Assembly (NCBI GenBank): GCA_034430895.1
Contig: DAOUDW010000042.1
Span: 1-64,000 of the forward strand
Origin: WVZH01 sp034430895
GTDB taxonomy: Bacteria > Chloroflexota > Anaerolineae > Anaerolineales > E44-bin32
Length of the DNA: 64,000 nt
Direction: 5' to 3'
In this document: piece by piece, positions 25,367 to 33,876 of the stretch
How positions within the stretch are numbered: position 1 is the first letter of the stretch
Layout: the number at the start of each line of letters is the position of its first letter
Notes under the pieces: generated by a model
Told to the model about the DNA's origin: nothing
The model's database searches: none
The model's input: the letters and a program-made list of their open reading frames with translations, nothing else
Translations under genes and position numbers: made by a program

Positions 25367-26326
25367 CTAGACCTTTGGCATGGGTAATGATTGGTCGTCA
25401 CGTTTCTTGCGCTGGGGTTTCGCTTCGGCTTCTTCAGTATCAGCGCCGATTTTCTTCAGGACTTTCGACGCCGAGACGATTTCTTTGCCGATGCCGAGTT
25501 CTTTCGGCTGCATACCAAGCGCAAGACCGATCATCTGGGTGAAATACAGGACGGGCAGGTTGAATGAAGTGCCGAAGTGGCCATTAACCTGCGATTGATA
25601 GGCATCGAGATTGAGCTGGCACATGGGACAGATCGTTACGATCGCGTCGGCCTCGTAATCCGCCGCATTTTGAAGCAATCGGCGGATCAGTTCGTAGGCG
25701 GTGTCGGCGCTGATCTGGGTCATGTGTCCGCCGCAGCAATGTGCCTTGAGTGGGAAATCCACAACCGTCGCACCAAGTGCATCGAGGAGTCCATCGAGGT
25801 GCGTTGGATATTCCGGATCGTCAAAGGATTCGTCGCCCAGCGTAGGCCGCACGATCAAGCAGCCGTAGTATGGCGCCAGGCGTAACCCTTTGAGCGGGTT
25901 GGTGACCTTCTCGGCGATGGCTTCTAGACCAACGTCGTTGACGACGATGTCGATCAAATGCCGCACTTCCAGGCTTCCTGGTTGATAGGATAGCCCGCCG
26001 GCAGCCAGCGCCTCGTTCGTGCGTTCCCCGATCTTGGGATATTTGCCCATGTAGTGGTCTGTTTTCCGCAAGTTGAGGTAGCAGGCGCTGCAGGGCGCGG
26101 CGAGCTGCGTCAAACCATCCTGATCGGCCGCAAGCGCCAGGTTGCGCGCCACGAGGGCGTAAGCGGCGGTCTTCTGGATGGAGAAATACTCCGTGGCACC
26201 GCAGCAGTTCCAATCGTGGATCTCTTCTAACTCGAGTCCAAGCGGCTTGGCGATCGCTTTCGTCGAGACATCGTAGGGGGCAGCCGTGCTGCCCAGTGAA
26301 CATCCTGGGTAATAGCCGTATCGCAT
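25367..26326 (-). CDS. hdrB: Heterodisulfide reductase subunit B
   Basis: A 319-residue protein with two complete CCG domains: Cys9, Cys41-Cys42 (NCCGA), Cys79 and Cys82; then Cys156, Cys197-Cys198 (HCCGG), Cys233 and Cys236. In methanogens these bind the two non-cubane [4Fe-4S] clusters that reduce the CoM-S-S-CoB heterodisulfide. A bacterium would use another disulfide or acceptor, which cannot be identified here. A Lys/Glu-rich tail follows residue 285. The ATG overlaps the hdrC stop by one base. Confidence 0.92.
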   Translation of the reverse strand: MRYGYYPGCSLGSTAAPYDVSTKAIAKPLGLELEEIHDWNCCGATEYFSIQKTAAYALVARNLALAADQDGLTQLAAPCSACYLNLRKTDHYMGKYPKIGERTNEALAAGGLSYQPGSLEVRHLIDIVVNDVGLEAIAEKVTNPLKGLRLAPYYGCLIVRPTLGDESFDDPEYPTHLDGLLDALGATVVDFPLKAHCCGGHMTQISADTAYELIRRLLQNAADYEADAIVTICPMCQLNLDAYQSQVNGHFGTSFNLPVLYFTQMIGLALGMQPKELGIGKEIVSASKVLKKIGADTEEAEAKPQRKKRDDQSLPMPKV

Positions 26327-26886
26327 CAGACGACCTCCAGTGATTTTGCTTTATCAAGTATGGCTCGCAATTGGTCGATGTTTTCGATCCGTTCCGGCCG
26401 CAGCGATACTCGATTCTTCATCAGCATTCCCAGGGCGAACGGACCATAGGAGAATTTCGAGAGAGGTTTGTGGGTGAGGTGATAGCGAGTTGCAAGACCC
26501 AACTCAAAACTGCGACCGTATTTCTCGATGAAGCCGATAAAGCTTTCTGAAAAATCCGGCGCATCACTACTGTCGTAGTACTTCGCTTTGACGGCCATGT
26601 TTTTCAACGTGTACATGATGTCGGTGATCGGAATTTCCTTGGGGCAGCGAACCATGCAGTAGTAGCAGGAAACACAGTACCAAGGTGTATTGCTTTGCAG
26701 GACTTCTTCCTTCATACCCGCTTCGATCATGGCGAAAATTTTTCGTGGAGAGTGATCCATATCGGGACCCGAAGGACAAGACCCTCCACAAGTGCCGCAT
26801 TGAAGGCAGGTGAGGAGGGCTTCTCCGCCAGGTGTTTTAGCGATAACTTCAGATTGGAAGTCGTTTCTGGAATGGGCTACGGTCAT
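26326..26886 (-). CDS. hdrC: Heterodisulfide reductase subunit C
   Basis: A 186-residue iron-sulfur protein with two [4Fe-4S] motifs (Cys27/30/33/37 and Cys71/74/77/81). It relays electrons from HdrA to HdrB. It is soluble: no membrane segment is seen, unlike the QmoC-like protein at 7199. It is the first gene of the - strand operon hdrC-hdrB-hdrA-mvhD-mvhG-mvhA-protease-cNMP-fold protein, so its promoter must lie just above 26886. Confidence 0.92.
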   Translation of the reverse strand: MTVAHSRNDFQSEVIAKTPGGEALLTCLQCGTCGGSCPSGPDMDHSPRKIFAMIEAGMKEEVLQSNTPWYCVSCYYCMVRCPKEIPITDIMYTLKNMAVKAKYYDSSDAPDFSESFIGFIEKYGRSFELGLATRYHLTHKPLSKFSYGPFALGMLMKNRVSLRPERIENIDQLRAILDKAKSLEVV

Positions 26887-27189
26887 ATGGCACCTCGTCG
26901 GGGAAATAAATATAACCCGTCATGCTTTGTATTACGCTGACAGGCAGGGTGGATCGCAGGTGGATTTTCCATCTGCTCGACGTGCATAACACCCCCGGAA
27001 TCGTAAAACCTTTATTAGTATGTGAAATTTTTCACGGTGTTCGAAGTGATAGAGTGCATACGTTCTACCGACAAATGTCAGAGGAAATTTCGATAGAGAC
27101 CTATAGAAATAATCAATACAGGTTTTGGAGCTGGTAATCGGGTTGTTATAAACAGAAGAAGCAGAAGAAAAATTGGGTGTGCTGGAGAG
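26887..27189. other. Intergenic region carrying the hdrC operon promoter
   Basis: About 300 bases without a supported gene, between the hdrC start and the end of a histidine kinase gene on the same strand. On the - strand an AT-rich TATATT-like element lies about 25 bases before hdrC, but a matching -35 box is weak. No clear terminator follows the kinase gene. Confidence 0.4.
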
Positions 27190-28356
27190 CTAGGGATTGT
27201 CGTTGGGCTTCGAATCCGATATGGGAAGCGCTACAGTAAACGTTGAGCCTTGATTTTCGATGCTTTCAACCAAGAGCGTCCCGCCGAATTCATCCACGTA
27301 CTGTTTGACAATGCTTAAGCCCAAGCCAGTGCCGGCGATTTTCGATGAGCGCGCATTTTTGGCGCGGAAGAACTCGTTCCACAGGTGAGGGATGTCATCT
27401 TCGGGGATTCCCATGCCAGTATCCGTTACGGAAATTTCTGTTATTCCGTTCTTGACCTGGTGCGTGATTTCGATTCGTCCATGCTCGGGTGTGTATTTAA
27501 TCGCGTTGTGGATCAAGTTGGCGAATATTTTCTCCAGACCGTCTAGTGTGGCCTTAACGAATACCTTGTTTGCAGACGCCTGAAGACTCAGGGTAAGGGA
27601 CTTGCTTTCTGATTCTGTTGAAAAATGCTGAACCAGGTTTTCCAGAAGAGGTTGTACGGCGATCGGTGTGTGTGACTTCGAGAGTGCCGGCGTTTTGCTT
27701 GCCGCCAGCTCGATTAAATCGTTGATCAATTCGATGAGCATTTCGAGACGAATTTCAATCCGCTCCAGAATCTGAGACTGCTGATCATCCATCTCTCCGG
27801 CCAAGCCGTGAACCAACGTGCGCAGCAAACTCAGTGAGCTGCTGACGGGAGCGCGTAGTTCGTGTGCAACCGTCAGCATAAAGGTCGATTTGATTTCATC
27901 GAGGCGTTCCATGTCTTGCTTGGCATGCAGTAATTCCTCAGCTTCCTGTTCAATGGTCTGCAGCCGCTTTGTTTCGAGGGAGAGACGACGCTTCTCCAGC
28001 CCTTGTTCAACGGTCATAATTAGTTGGTCGGACTTAAACGGTTTGGAGATAAAATCGTAGGCGCCATGTTTGATGGCATTTACTGCCAGTTCCACAGTCG
28101 CATATCCGGTGATGATGATGCAGATGAGATCTCGATCCCGCTCGTGCAGTGGCTTGATTAAATCGATGCCGCGTCCATCCGGCAGCATGATGTCGAGAAG
28201 TGCCATATCGAAGGCTTCTTTTTCTATCCAGTCCAAGGCCTCTTCGATGGTGCTTGCCGTTACGACATCATAGCCCAGAGGCTCGAGTGCCCGTCGGCAG
28301 GCTCGTCGAATACCTGCTTCATCGTCGAGAACGAGGATCTTTTTTTTCTCAGACAT
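27190..28356 (-). CDS. Receiver-histidine kinase hybrid (REC first)
   Basis: A 388-residue signalling protein with an N-terminal receiver domain (phospho-acceptor Asp55 in LLDIMLPD, Lys105 in SKPF), a coiled-coil linker, then a HisKA domain (His165 in VAHELRAPVSSS) and an ATPase domain (N-box LIHNAIKY, GTGLGLSIV). It has no sensor or membrane segment. Its input is therefore phosphotransfer to the receiver, probably from the membrane kinase encoded 21 bases upstream. It has no DNA-binding output, so it probably passes phosphate on to another receiver. Confidence 0.88.
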   Translation of the reverse strand: MSEKKKILVLDDEAGIRRACRRALEPLGYDVVTASTIEEALDWIEKEAFDMALLDIMLPDGRGIDLIKPLHERDRDLICIIITGYATVELAVNAIKHGAYDFISKPFKSDQLIMTVEQGLEKRRLSLETKRLQTIEQEAEELLHAKQDMERLDEIKSTFMLTVAHELRAPVSSSLSLLRTLVHGLAGEMDDQQSQILERIEIRLEMLIELINDLIELAASKTPALSKSHTPIAVQPLLENLVQHFSTESESKSLTLSLQASANKVFVKATLDGLEKIFANLIHNAIKYTPEHGRIEITHQVKNGITEISVTDTGMGIPEDDIPHLWNEFFRAKNARSSKIAGTGLGLSIVKQYVDEFGGTLLVESIENQGSTFTVALPISDSKPNDNP

Positions 28357-28377
28357 ATAGAGATTTTCTACTCCGGT

Positions 28378-30315
28378 TTACGATGTATGCTGTATTGGAA
28401 GGGATACGATTACATTCGTTCCCTCACCTATTTTACTTTGAATCTGAATCTGCCCTCGGTGTATTTTAACTATACCGTAAACGATTGAAAGGCCCAAGCC
28501 GGTGCCTTTGCCGGAGGCTTTCTTGGAATAGAAGGGCGTGAAGAGCTTGCCCATGTCCTCTTTGGGGATACCGCAGCCCGTATCCGTCAATTTAATCACC
28601 AGCCATTGGTCATTTTCAACCTGCGTCGAAATGGTGATCTTGCCCTCTCCTTCGATGGCCTCGGAGGAGTTGTTCAACAGGTTGACAAAGACTTGCTGCA
28701 TCTGATCTCGATCGATTTGAATTTGTGGGACGTCGTTACTGAATTGTGTTTCGAACCCGATCTGTTCAAAATTTGGTTTTCGGCGCACATCGGACATGAC
28801 TTTTTCAAGCAGGGCATGGATGTCGGTTTTCGTGGTGAAAATGTCTTGCTGACGTGAGAAATTAAGCAGGTCAGCTACGATGGTTTTACAGCGAGTCGCT
28901 TCTTCGATGACCATTGCCAAATCTTCATAATGCGGGTCGCTTTCCGGGGTTTCCTTGTACATCACATCCGTTAACAGCAGGATCGTTCCCAGAGGATTGT
29001 TAATCTCGTGAGCTACGCCTGCGGCAAGTTGCCCTACGGAGGCGAGCTTCTCCTGGTGAAAGAGCTTCTTTTGTGTCTCGTCCAACTTTTCAACCATGTT
29101 GTTAAAGGACTCGCCGAGCATGCACAATTCACCTTTGCCGAAAGTTTGTACACGCACACTCATATCGCCCTGGGATAAACGCTGGTTAGCCTCGACGAGT
29201 TCCGCAATCGGACGGGCGATGAAGCGGGAGATGGGAACCGTGAATATCGCCGCACAAAGGATGCAGATGAATGCGATCGCCGTCACGCGTTGGTTGAACG
29301 CATCCACCAGGCTGTCGAAGGACGATTTTCTCGCACCGACATACAGAATGCCGACCACTTGATCCTTATGATCGAGTAAGGGTTCGTAGCGCGTGATATA
29401 CCATTCATTGACTACGAAGGCTTCCCCCTCGTATCCCCGCCCCTGGGTAAGCACAACATCAAAGACTTCCTCTGACACCCGGGTTCCAACGGCTCGTTCA
29501 CCGGATTCATCGGGCACGTTTGTTGAAACGCGTAAATCGCCATAGAAGATCGTTGCTGTATCGACACCTGCTGTGTCGCGGATTTGATCCACGAGGGTAA
29601 AGTCATTATTAAACAGGTAAATTACGAGAACAAACGCACGCTTCGAATGATCTTCGAGGTCGATGGGGGTTACGCTTGTGAGCGCCAGGCCGGCCGTCCC
29701 CTCGCGCCCATCAAAAGGCGTTGATGCAGCTTTTGGTGTTTCCTTCAATGGGATCATGGCTTGCTCGGCAAGGCCGATTAAAGATAGGAATTCTTGCGGG
29801 ATGATCTCGGTCGCGGTTATCGCGGAATCTTGCCGGATCACGTAGTTGATGACAGGAAGTTCCAAACAATTTCCTTGTGTAATGCGCTTAGAAAGCTGAT
29901 CATTGGATCCAAGAACACGACCCACGAGGATATTGCCTTGCTCGTCCAGTAGCGCGATGAAGTGTGTGCCGCTTAGATTAGGAACGGTTATCTTTCTACT
30001 TAATTCTTGATCCAGGGTTGTGAGTGCGTCTGATTGATATTCGAGGGCATCCGGTAGAGCCTGTAGAACGCGGGGGTCTTTTGCCATACGCTGGCCAACG
30101 TTCGCAATTTCCCCTGCCTTGAGTTGGTAGAATTCACTGGCCAAATCCATATCTCGATCGATGCGTTCGGTCTCGGCGGATTTCAGATACTCGTCGATCA
30201 CCCTGGAAATGACTACCGCATTCAAAGCCAAAGTCAATGCGACCATAAGAACGAAAGATCCGATCAAGACAATTTGCATCCTCCCTCCCAGCAAGCGCAG
30301 AAAAAAGTGTCTCAT
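28378..30315 (-). CDS. Membrane histidine kinase with dCache-like sensor
   Basis: A 645-residue sensor kinase. Transmembrane helix 1 (about 13-37) is followed by a large extracytoplasmic domain (about 45-335) of double-Cache type, with the typical LVDQIRDTAGVDTATIFYGDLRVSTNV stretch and GxLYVG end. Transmembrane helix 2 (about 344-362), a HAMP domain, HisKA (His436 in AHEINNPLG) and an ATPase domain complete it. The ATG at 30315 has AAGGTGG upstream and starts just before helix 1; in-frame codons up to 30525 are not likely to be used. It probably senses a small organic molecule. Confidence 0.88.
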   Translation of the reverse strand: MRHFFLRLLGGRMQIVLIGSFVLMVALTLALNAVVISRVIDEYLKSAETERIDRDMDLASEFYQLKAGEIANVGQRMAKDPRVLQALPDALEYQSDALTTLDQELSRKITVPNLSGTHFIALLDEQGNILVGRVLGSNDQLSKRITQGNCLELPVINYVIRQDSAITATEIIPQEFLSLIGLAEQAMIPLKETPKAASTPFDGREGTAGLALTSVTPIDLEDHSKRAFVLVIYLFNNDFTLVDQIRDTAGVDTATIFYGDLRVSTNVPDESGERAVGTRVSEEVFDVVLTQGRGYEGEAFVVNEWYITRYEPLLDHKDQVVGILYVGARKSSFDSLVDAFNQRVTAIAFICILCAAIFTVPISRFIARPIAELVEANQRLSQGDMSVRVQTFGKGELCMLGESFNNMVEKLDETQKKLFHQEKLASVGQLAAGVAHEINNPLGTILLLTDVMYKETPESDPHYEDLAMVIEEATRCKTIVADLLNFSRQQDIFTTKTDIHALLEKVMSDVRRKPNFEQIGFETQFSNDVPQIQIDRDQMQQVFVNLLNNSSEAIEGEGKITISTQVENDQWLVIKLTDTGCGIPKEDMGKLFTPFYSKKASGKGTGLGLSIVYGIVKIHRGQIQIQSKIGEGTNVIVSLPIQHTS

Positions 30316-30574
30316 TTCAACCACCTTTTCGTTTTTGGAAAAGAGCCAATGCTTGTGTTGATCTCGTTCTGGATGCTTACTCGTCGGATTCAATGGGTCA
30401 GGTTCTCGTTTGGATGAGGGGAGAGATGGGGCGATCGGCGCTCGGCGAGATGAAAGATACTGCCTGCTTGTGTTCCTTTTGGAAGGGCAGCATCTTTTCA
30501 GTTGATCGCATACGCTCCCTCTCATATACAGGAATACGACGTTTGGAAACCATCACGCCCAGCTGCAGTTGTCA

Positions 30575-30991
30575 TTACTCCGAGTTTGAGATTTGTTGAG
30601 TATCCAGCAGCCATTCCACTTTGCCGAGAAGATCTTCCGGATCGATCGGTTTATCGACAAAGAGCTCAACGGGCAGGTATTCGATATCCGGCTCGAACTT
30701 CAAGGGTGTTGTGCTGTGGATGGCTGTCAACATTAGAATAGGGATGTCCTTAAATTCAGTGTAGTCCGAGGCTGGGTCCGGATTGCGGAGCTTGAGTGCC
30801 AGTTGAAAGCCTTCGGTAGCTGTATCCATCATTACGTCGAGAATGATCAAATCCGGCTTATCTTCCCGGAGGACCTTAACACCCGTTTTCCCATTGACGG
30901 CATCGAGCACTTGATGGCCCGCATTTTCGAGAACCATGCGAACAGTCATCACGATATCGGGATCGTCGTCGATAATCAGTATCTTGGACAT
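30575..30991 (-). CDS. Single-domain response regulator
   Basis: A 138-residue CheY-like receiver: acidic pocket DDDPD at the N-terminus, phospho-acceptor Asp52 in IILDVMMD, conserved Thr in LMLTAIHS and Lys in VDKPIDPEDLL. A 10-15 residue insertion (TATEGFQLALKLRNPDPASDYTEFKDIP region) enlarges the loop after the active site. There is no output domain, so it likely acts by protein contact or as a phosphate shuttle to the neighbouring kinases. The ATG at 30991 follows AAGGAA. Confidence 0.88.
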   Translation of the reverse strand: MSKILIIDDDPDIVMTVRMVLENAGHQVLDAVNGKTGVKVLREDKPDLIILDVMMDTATEGFQLALKLRNPDPASDYTEFKDIPILMLTAIHSTTPLKFEPDIEYLPVELFVDKPIDPEDLLGKVEWLLDTQQISNSE

Positions 30992-31050
30992 GATCGGTAT
31001 TCCTTTCTGATGATTTTCAGCATCCTTATGCAGTGGTCTGCAAAAAGAAA

Positions 31051-31614
31051 TTAATGTACTTTCTCGGCAGCGGGTTGGGATTGTTCTTGACCACGTAGAT
31101 ACACTTCGAGCGGTACACCCAGGAAATCCGCCATCGCTTCCGGATCGTTTACATCCACGTTGCCCCATTTGGCGAATTCGAGATCGCCGGGCAAGTTATA
31201 CCGTCCATCATAGGATTTTCCATCCGGCATTATGGCTCCCCATAAGCGTTTTGCTTGCATGAGTTGGCGTTCACTAAGATTGTGAGCTCCTTCGAGATTG
31301 GCTTTGAAAAGGTCGGCACCTTGGAGGATGGCTTCGTCGAAATTAACGTTGCGCAGGTTTGTCCTGGCCAATTTGGCGTTTTGTAAATTCGCCAGACTCA
31401 GATCGGCAGATTCCAGGTTGGCTTGATGCAAATCTACCTCGATTACGCCTGCTTTGAAGAGATCTGCATTTTGCAGGTGGGCATAACAGAGGGGGACACC
31501 TTTGAGGGAACCATCTTCGAGCCAACCTCTGGCTCGTAATTCCTCGACAGCTTGTAAGACAACTTTGTTCTCCGGATTTCGTAATTTACGGATCAGTTGC
31601 ATCACCGTGCTCAT
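31051..31614 (-). CDS. Pentapeptide-repeat protein
   Basis: A 187-residue protein. The middle (about 45-115) contains pentapeptide repeats of A(D/N)Lxx type (CYAHLQNADLFKAG, ANLESADLSLANLQNAKLARTNLRN), which form a right-handed quadrilateral beta-helix. The N-terminal 40 residues look helical and the C-terminus holds a DPEAMADFLGVPLE segment. The function is unknown; such proteins often serve as structural scaffolds. AAGGAGG precedes the ATG at 31614, so the longer in-frame extension is rejected. It lies 60 bases upstream of the receiver gene on the same strand and may belong to that signalling unit. Confidence 0.82.
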   Translation of the reverse strand: MSTVMQLIRKLRNPENKVVLQAVEELRARGWLEDGSLKGVPLCYAHLQNADLFKAGVIEVDLHQANLESADLSLANLQNAKLARTNLRNVNFDEAILQGADLFKANLEGAHNLSERQLMQAKRLWGAIMPDGKSYDGRYNLPGDLEFAKWGNVDVNDPEAMADFLGVPLEVYLRGQEQSQPAAEKVH

Positions 31615-32016
31615 GACTGCCTCCTTGCTGCTCCATTTCGGTCCGGATGAAATTTGCCGAATGGATTCTTGTTCAGGTTCGCGGTTCCTTTTCAATTTAG
31701 GGCAGGGGAGTAACAACTGCAGTCTCGATCCGGTATTATTTTGGTAACAGACGACATGCCGGGTTGTTCTTTCGATATGCTTGGGCGGAACAAGCATGCT
31801 GACGATGAGATATGGCAGATAATAACGCAGTGGCATCGAACAAAGCGACATACCTGGGTAATCGTGGCCGCGTTTGGAGACGTTCGATAATTCGAGAGCC
31901 TATCCCGTCGTCGACATGCGAATGAATGCCAGGCGAGAGTACAGCGATTCCGGGGGTGGACAGGGTAGTTTGGGTGGGATAGCTGCCACATGGCTGTATT
32001 CGCATGGAATCCATCT
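31615..32016. other. Intergenic region between the group 4 hydrogenase operon and the pentapeptide gene
   Basis: About 400 bases in which I see no convincing gene. Two overlapping - strand ORFs of about 100 codons exist, but they lack ribosome sites and recognisable folds. No clear intrinsic terminator for the hydrogenase operon was found. Confidence 0.4.
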
Positions 32017-32574
32017 CTATGTCTCTGACGGGATAGGCGCCTCTAAACAATAGGAATACCTTACCTCGAGCTGGAATGCATCGATGAAACCCTGCACGAT
32101 GGTTTGGATGCTTTCTTCAATGTCTCTGGATATTGGCCCATACATGAGTATTGCCGGCTGAACGCCAAGCAGAACGACTCGGCAGCCGATTTCGGCAGTC
32201 AGGTAGTCCGTCAGGATACGCAGCGGGATGGTATGTGTGGATGCGCTGATGCCGTCGATCTTCTCAAGCTCGATCCAGCGAATCGTCCCGGGTTTCTCGG
32301 ATATGTTCGCAGCATCAATCAGTATGAGGAGATCGGGCGCGAAACGCCTTAATGCACCGCAGAGGTTCTCCGGCGCAGATCCCGCTGCGAACACGCGGAC
32401 ACTGTCGAGACCCTGGAGAATGGTTTCGAGTTCTTGTGCAATAACAATACCCAAGGCGTCATCACCGCACAACTCATGGCCGATGCCTACGATGGCCAGG
32501 CGCGAATCAGTTCCTTGCGTTTTTTGTTCAGACAGAATCGTGTGTAAGGTTTCCAGCCAGTACTTCTTCGACAT
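32017..32574 (-). CDS. HycI-like [NiFe]-hydrogenase maturation protease
   Basis: A 185-residue endopeptidase with the family signature VGIGHELCGDDALG near residues 29-42 and nickel-binding acidic residues in the later strands (LILIDAANI). It should process the group 4 large subunit encoded at 33842, which carries a 32-residue tail after its DPCFSCNDR motif. The ATG at 32574 overlaps the upstream ferredoxin gene by 47 bases, and GGTGAG lies before it. It is the last gene of the eleven-gene operon and is distinct in sequence from the protease at 19799. Confidence 0.85.
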   Translation of the reverse strand: MSKKYWLETLHTILSEQKTQGTDSRLAIVGIGHELCGDDALGIVIAQELETILQGLDSVRVFAAGSAPENLCGALRRFAPDLLILIDAANISEKPGTIRWIELEKIDGISASTHTIPLRILTDYLTAEIGCRVVLLGVQPAILMYGPISRDIEESIQTIVQGFIDAFQLEVRYSYCLEAPIPSET

Positions 32575-32938
32575 CTTTTTTCTCACCATAGTGACAGATA
32601 AGTCCGCTTCTCTCAGTAACTGCCAGTTCCCAATCAACATTCGACATCGAGAGACAATCTTGCCGGCAGCTGAAAACGCACTGCGCACAGAACGTGCAGC
32701 GATCGGAGTGATAGCGTAAGACGAATCGTTTCGCCTTTTTATCGAGGACGATCAATTCGATCGCTCCCGCCGGGCAGTCTTTGGCGCACAATCCGCAGCC
32801 GATGCATTTTTCGGGATCCCAATGAAGTATGCCGCGCAACCGCTCCGGGGTCTCACGGCGTTCGAAAGGATACTGTTCCGTAACGGGGCGATGGATCAAT
32901 GCGGAAGTGATGTCTCCTATCATTGCGGCGAATCTCAT
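32528..32938 (-). CDS. NuoI/HycF-like ferredoxin subunit of the group 4 hydrogenase
   Basis: A 136-residue two-cluster ferredoxin subunit with Cys45/48/51/55 (CIGCGLCAKDC) and Cys81/84/87/91 (CTFCAQCVFSC). It is the entry point for electrons from soluble ferredoxin to the proximal cluster of the small subunit. GGGAGTG precedes the ATG at 32938, and the start overlaps the NuoH-like stop by 4 bases. A longer frame starting at 33010 is rejected because it would run deep into the upstream gene without a ribosome site. Confidence 0.88.
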   Translation of the reverse strand: MRFAAMIGDITSALIHRPVTEQYPFERRETPERLRGILHWDPEKCIGCGLCAKDCPAGAIELIVLDKKAKRFVLRYHSDRCTFCAQCVFSCRQDCLSMSNVDWELAVTERSGLICHYGEKKDVEEVLAGNLTHDSV

Positions 32939-33876
32939 GTTGCACTCCCTTGTAGCAAAATCAGGATCAACCACTGCAGCAAAACCAGGAGCGATCCATA
33001 TCGCCACCAAAGTCCGACCGTTTGATCGATACGTAAGCGAGTAAGAAGCGCTTGCAGCACAACGATGATGAGAAGCAGCGCCAGGGTCTTTAGGAAGAAT
33101 GTCAGTGGATTGGCAATTCCACCGAGATAAAGTGTGGAAACAAGTGTCAATCCAATAACCAGTTCCACGCCTTTGCCTAGACGGAAAAGCGCCAGACCTC
33201 GTCCGGAATATTCGGTCAACGCTCCGGCAACGATCTCCGTTTCTGCTTCGGGGGCATCGAACGGTGGGAGTTCGAGTTTTCCCATCAGAGCGATCATGGC
33301 CACGAGAAAGCCGATCGGTTGAGTTAACATCAGCCAGCGGCCGTCGGTGTAAGCGATAATCTCAGATATCTGCCAGCTGTTGCTGAAAAGTGCCGGACCC
33401 AGAAGCGCAAGCAAAAAAGGTGATTCATAGGAGAAGAGCTGCGTCAGGGTGCGGCTAGCTCCGATCAATGAGAAACGATCCAGCGTATTAGCGCCCGCGA
33501 GGCCCATACAAAGTGTGAGCAGGCTCAGCATGTACAGCGTAACGATCAAGTCGCCGGGGAAACTAAAAGTGGTTTTCACACCAAGGATTGGAAGATACAA
33601 ACCGGCTGTAAGCGCGCCAGTCAATGCGACAATTGGCAGCCCGATGAATAATCGACGATCGACGCCGTCGGGAATAACCTCTTCTTTCGACAGCAGCTTC
33701 ATAATGTCTGCAAAGGGCTGAAACCAGCGTGGTCCGATGCGATTCTGAAAACGCGCCAGGAGTTTTCGATCTACCCACTCATACGATAATCCAAGCAGGA
33801 TGAGAAAGCACCCTCCCGGGAAAACGACCAGGGAGAAAAGGTTACGCAGTTCGTTGCTGATAATAGTTGATTCCAT
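32935..33876 (-). CDS. NuoH/EchB-like membrane subunit
   Basis: A 313-residue membrane protein with about eight hydrophobic helices. It has the NuoH-family signatures RFQNRIGPRWFQPFADIMKLLSKE near residues 42-65 and ELPPFDAPEAETEIVAG near 203-219, both in the region that faces the catalytic subunits. It anchors the hydrogenase module and starts the ion-translocation path. It overlaps the large-subunit gene by 35 bases. Confidence 0.92.
   Translation of the reverse strand: MESTIISNELRNLFSLVVFPGGCFLILLGLSYEWVDRKLLARFQNRIGPRWFQPFADIMKLLSKEEVIPDGVDRRLFIGLPIVALTGALTAGLYLPILGVKTTFSFPGDLIVTLYMLSLLTLCMGLAGANTLDRFSLIGASRTLTQLFSYESPFLLALLGPALFSNSWQISEIIAYTDGRWLMLTQPIGFLVAMIALMGKLELPPFDAPEAETEIVAGALTEYSGRGLALFRLGKGVELVIGLTLVSTLYLGGIANPLTFFLKTLALLLIIVVLQALLTRLRIDQTVGLWWRYGSLLVLLQWLILILLQGSAT

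Noticed and set aside
31692..32050. Two overlapping open frames of about 100 codons on the - strand between the hydrogenase operon and the pentapeptide gene
   Set aside because: No ribosome sites, no recognisable domains and low-complexity, Arg/His-rich composition typical of chance frames.
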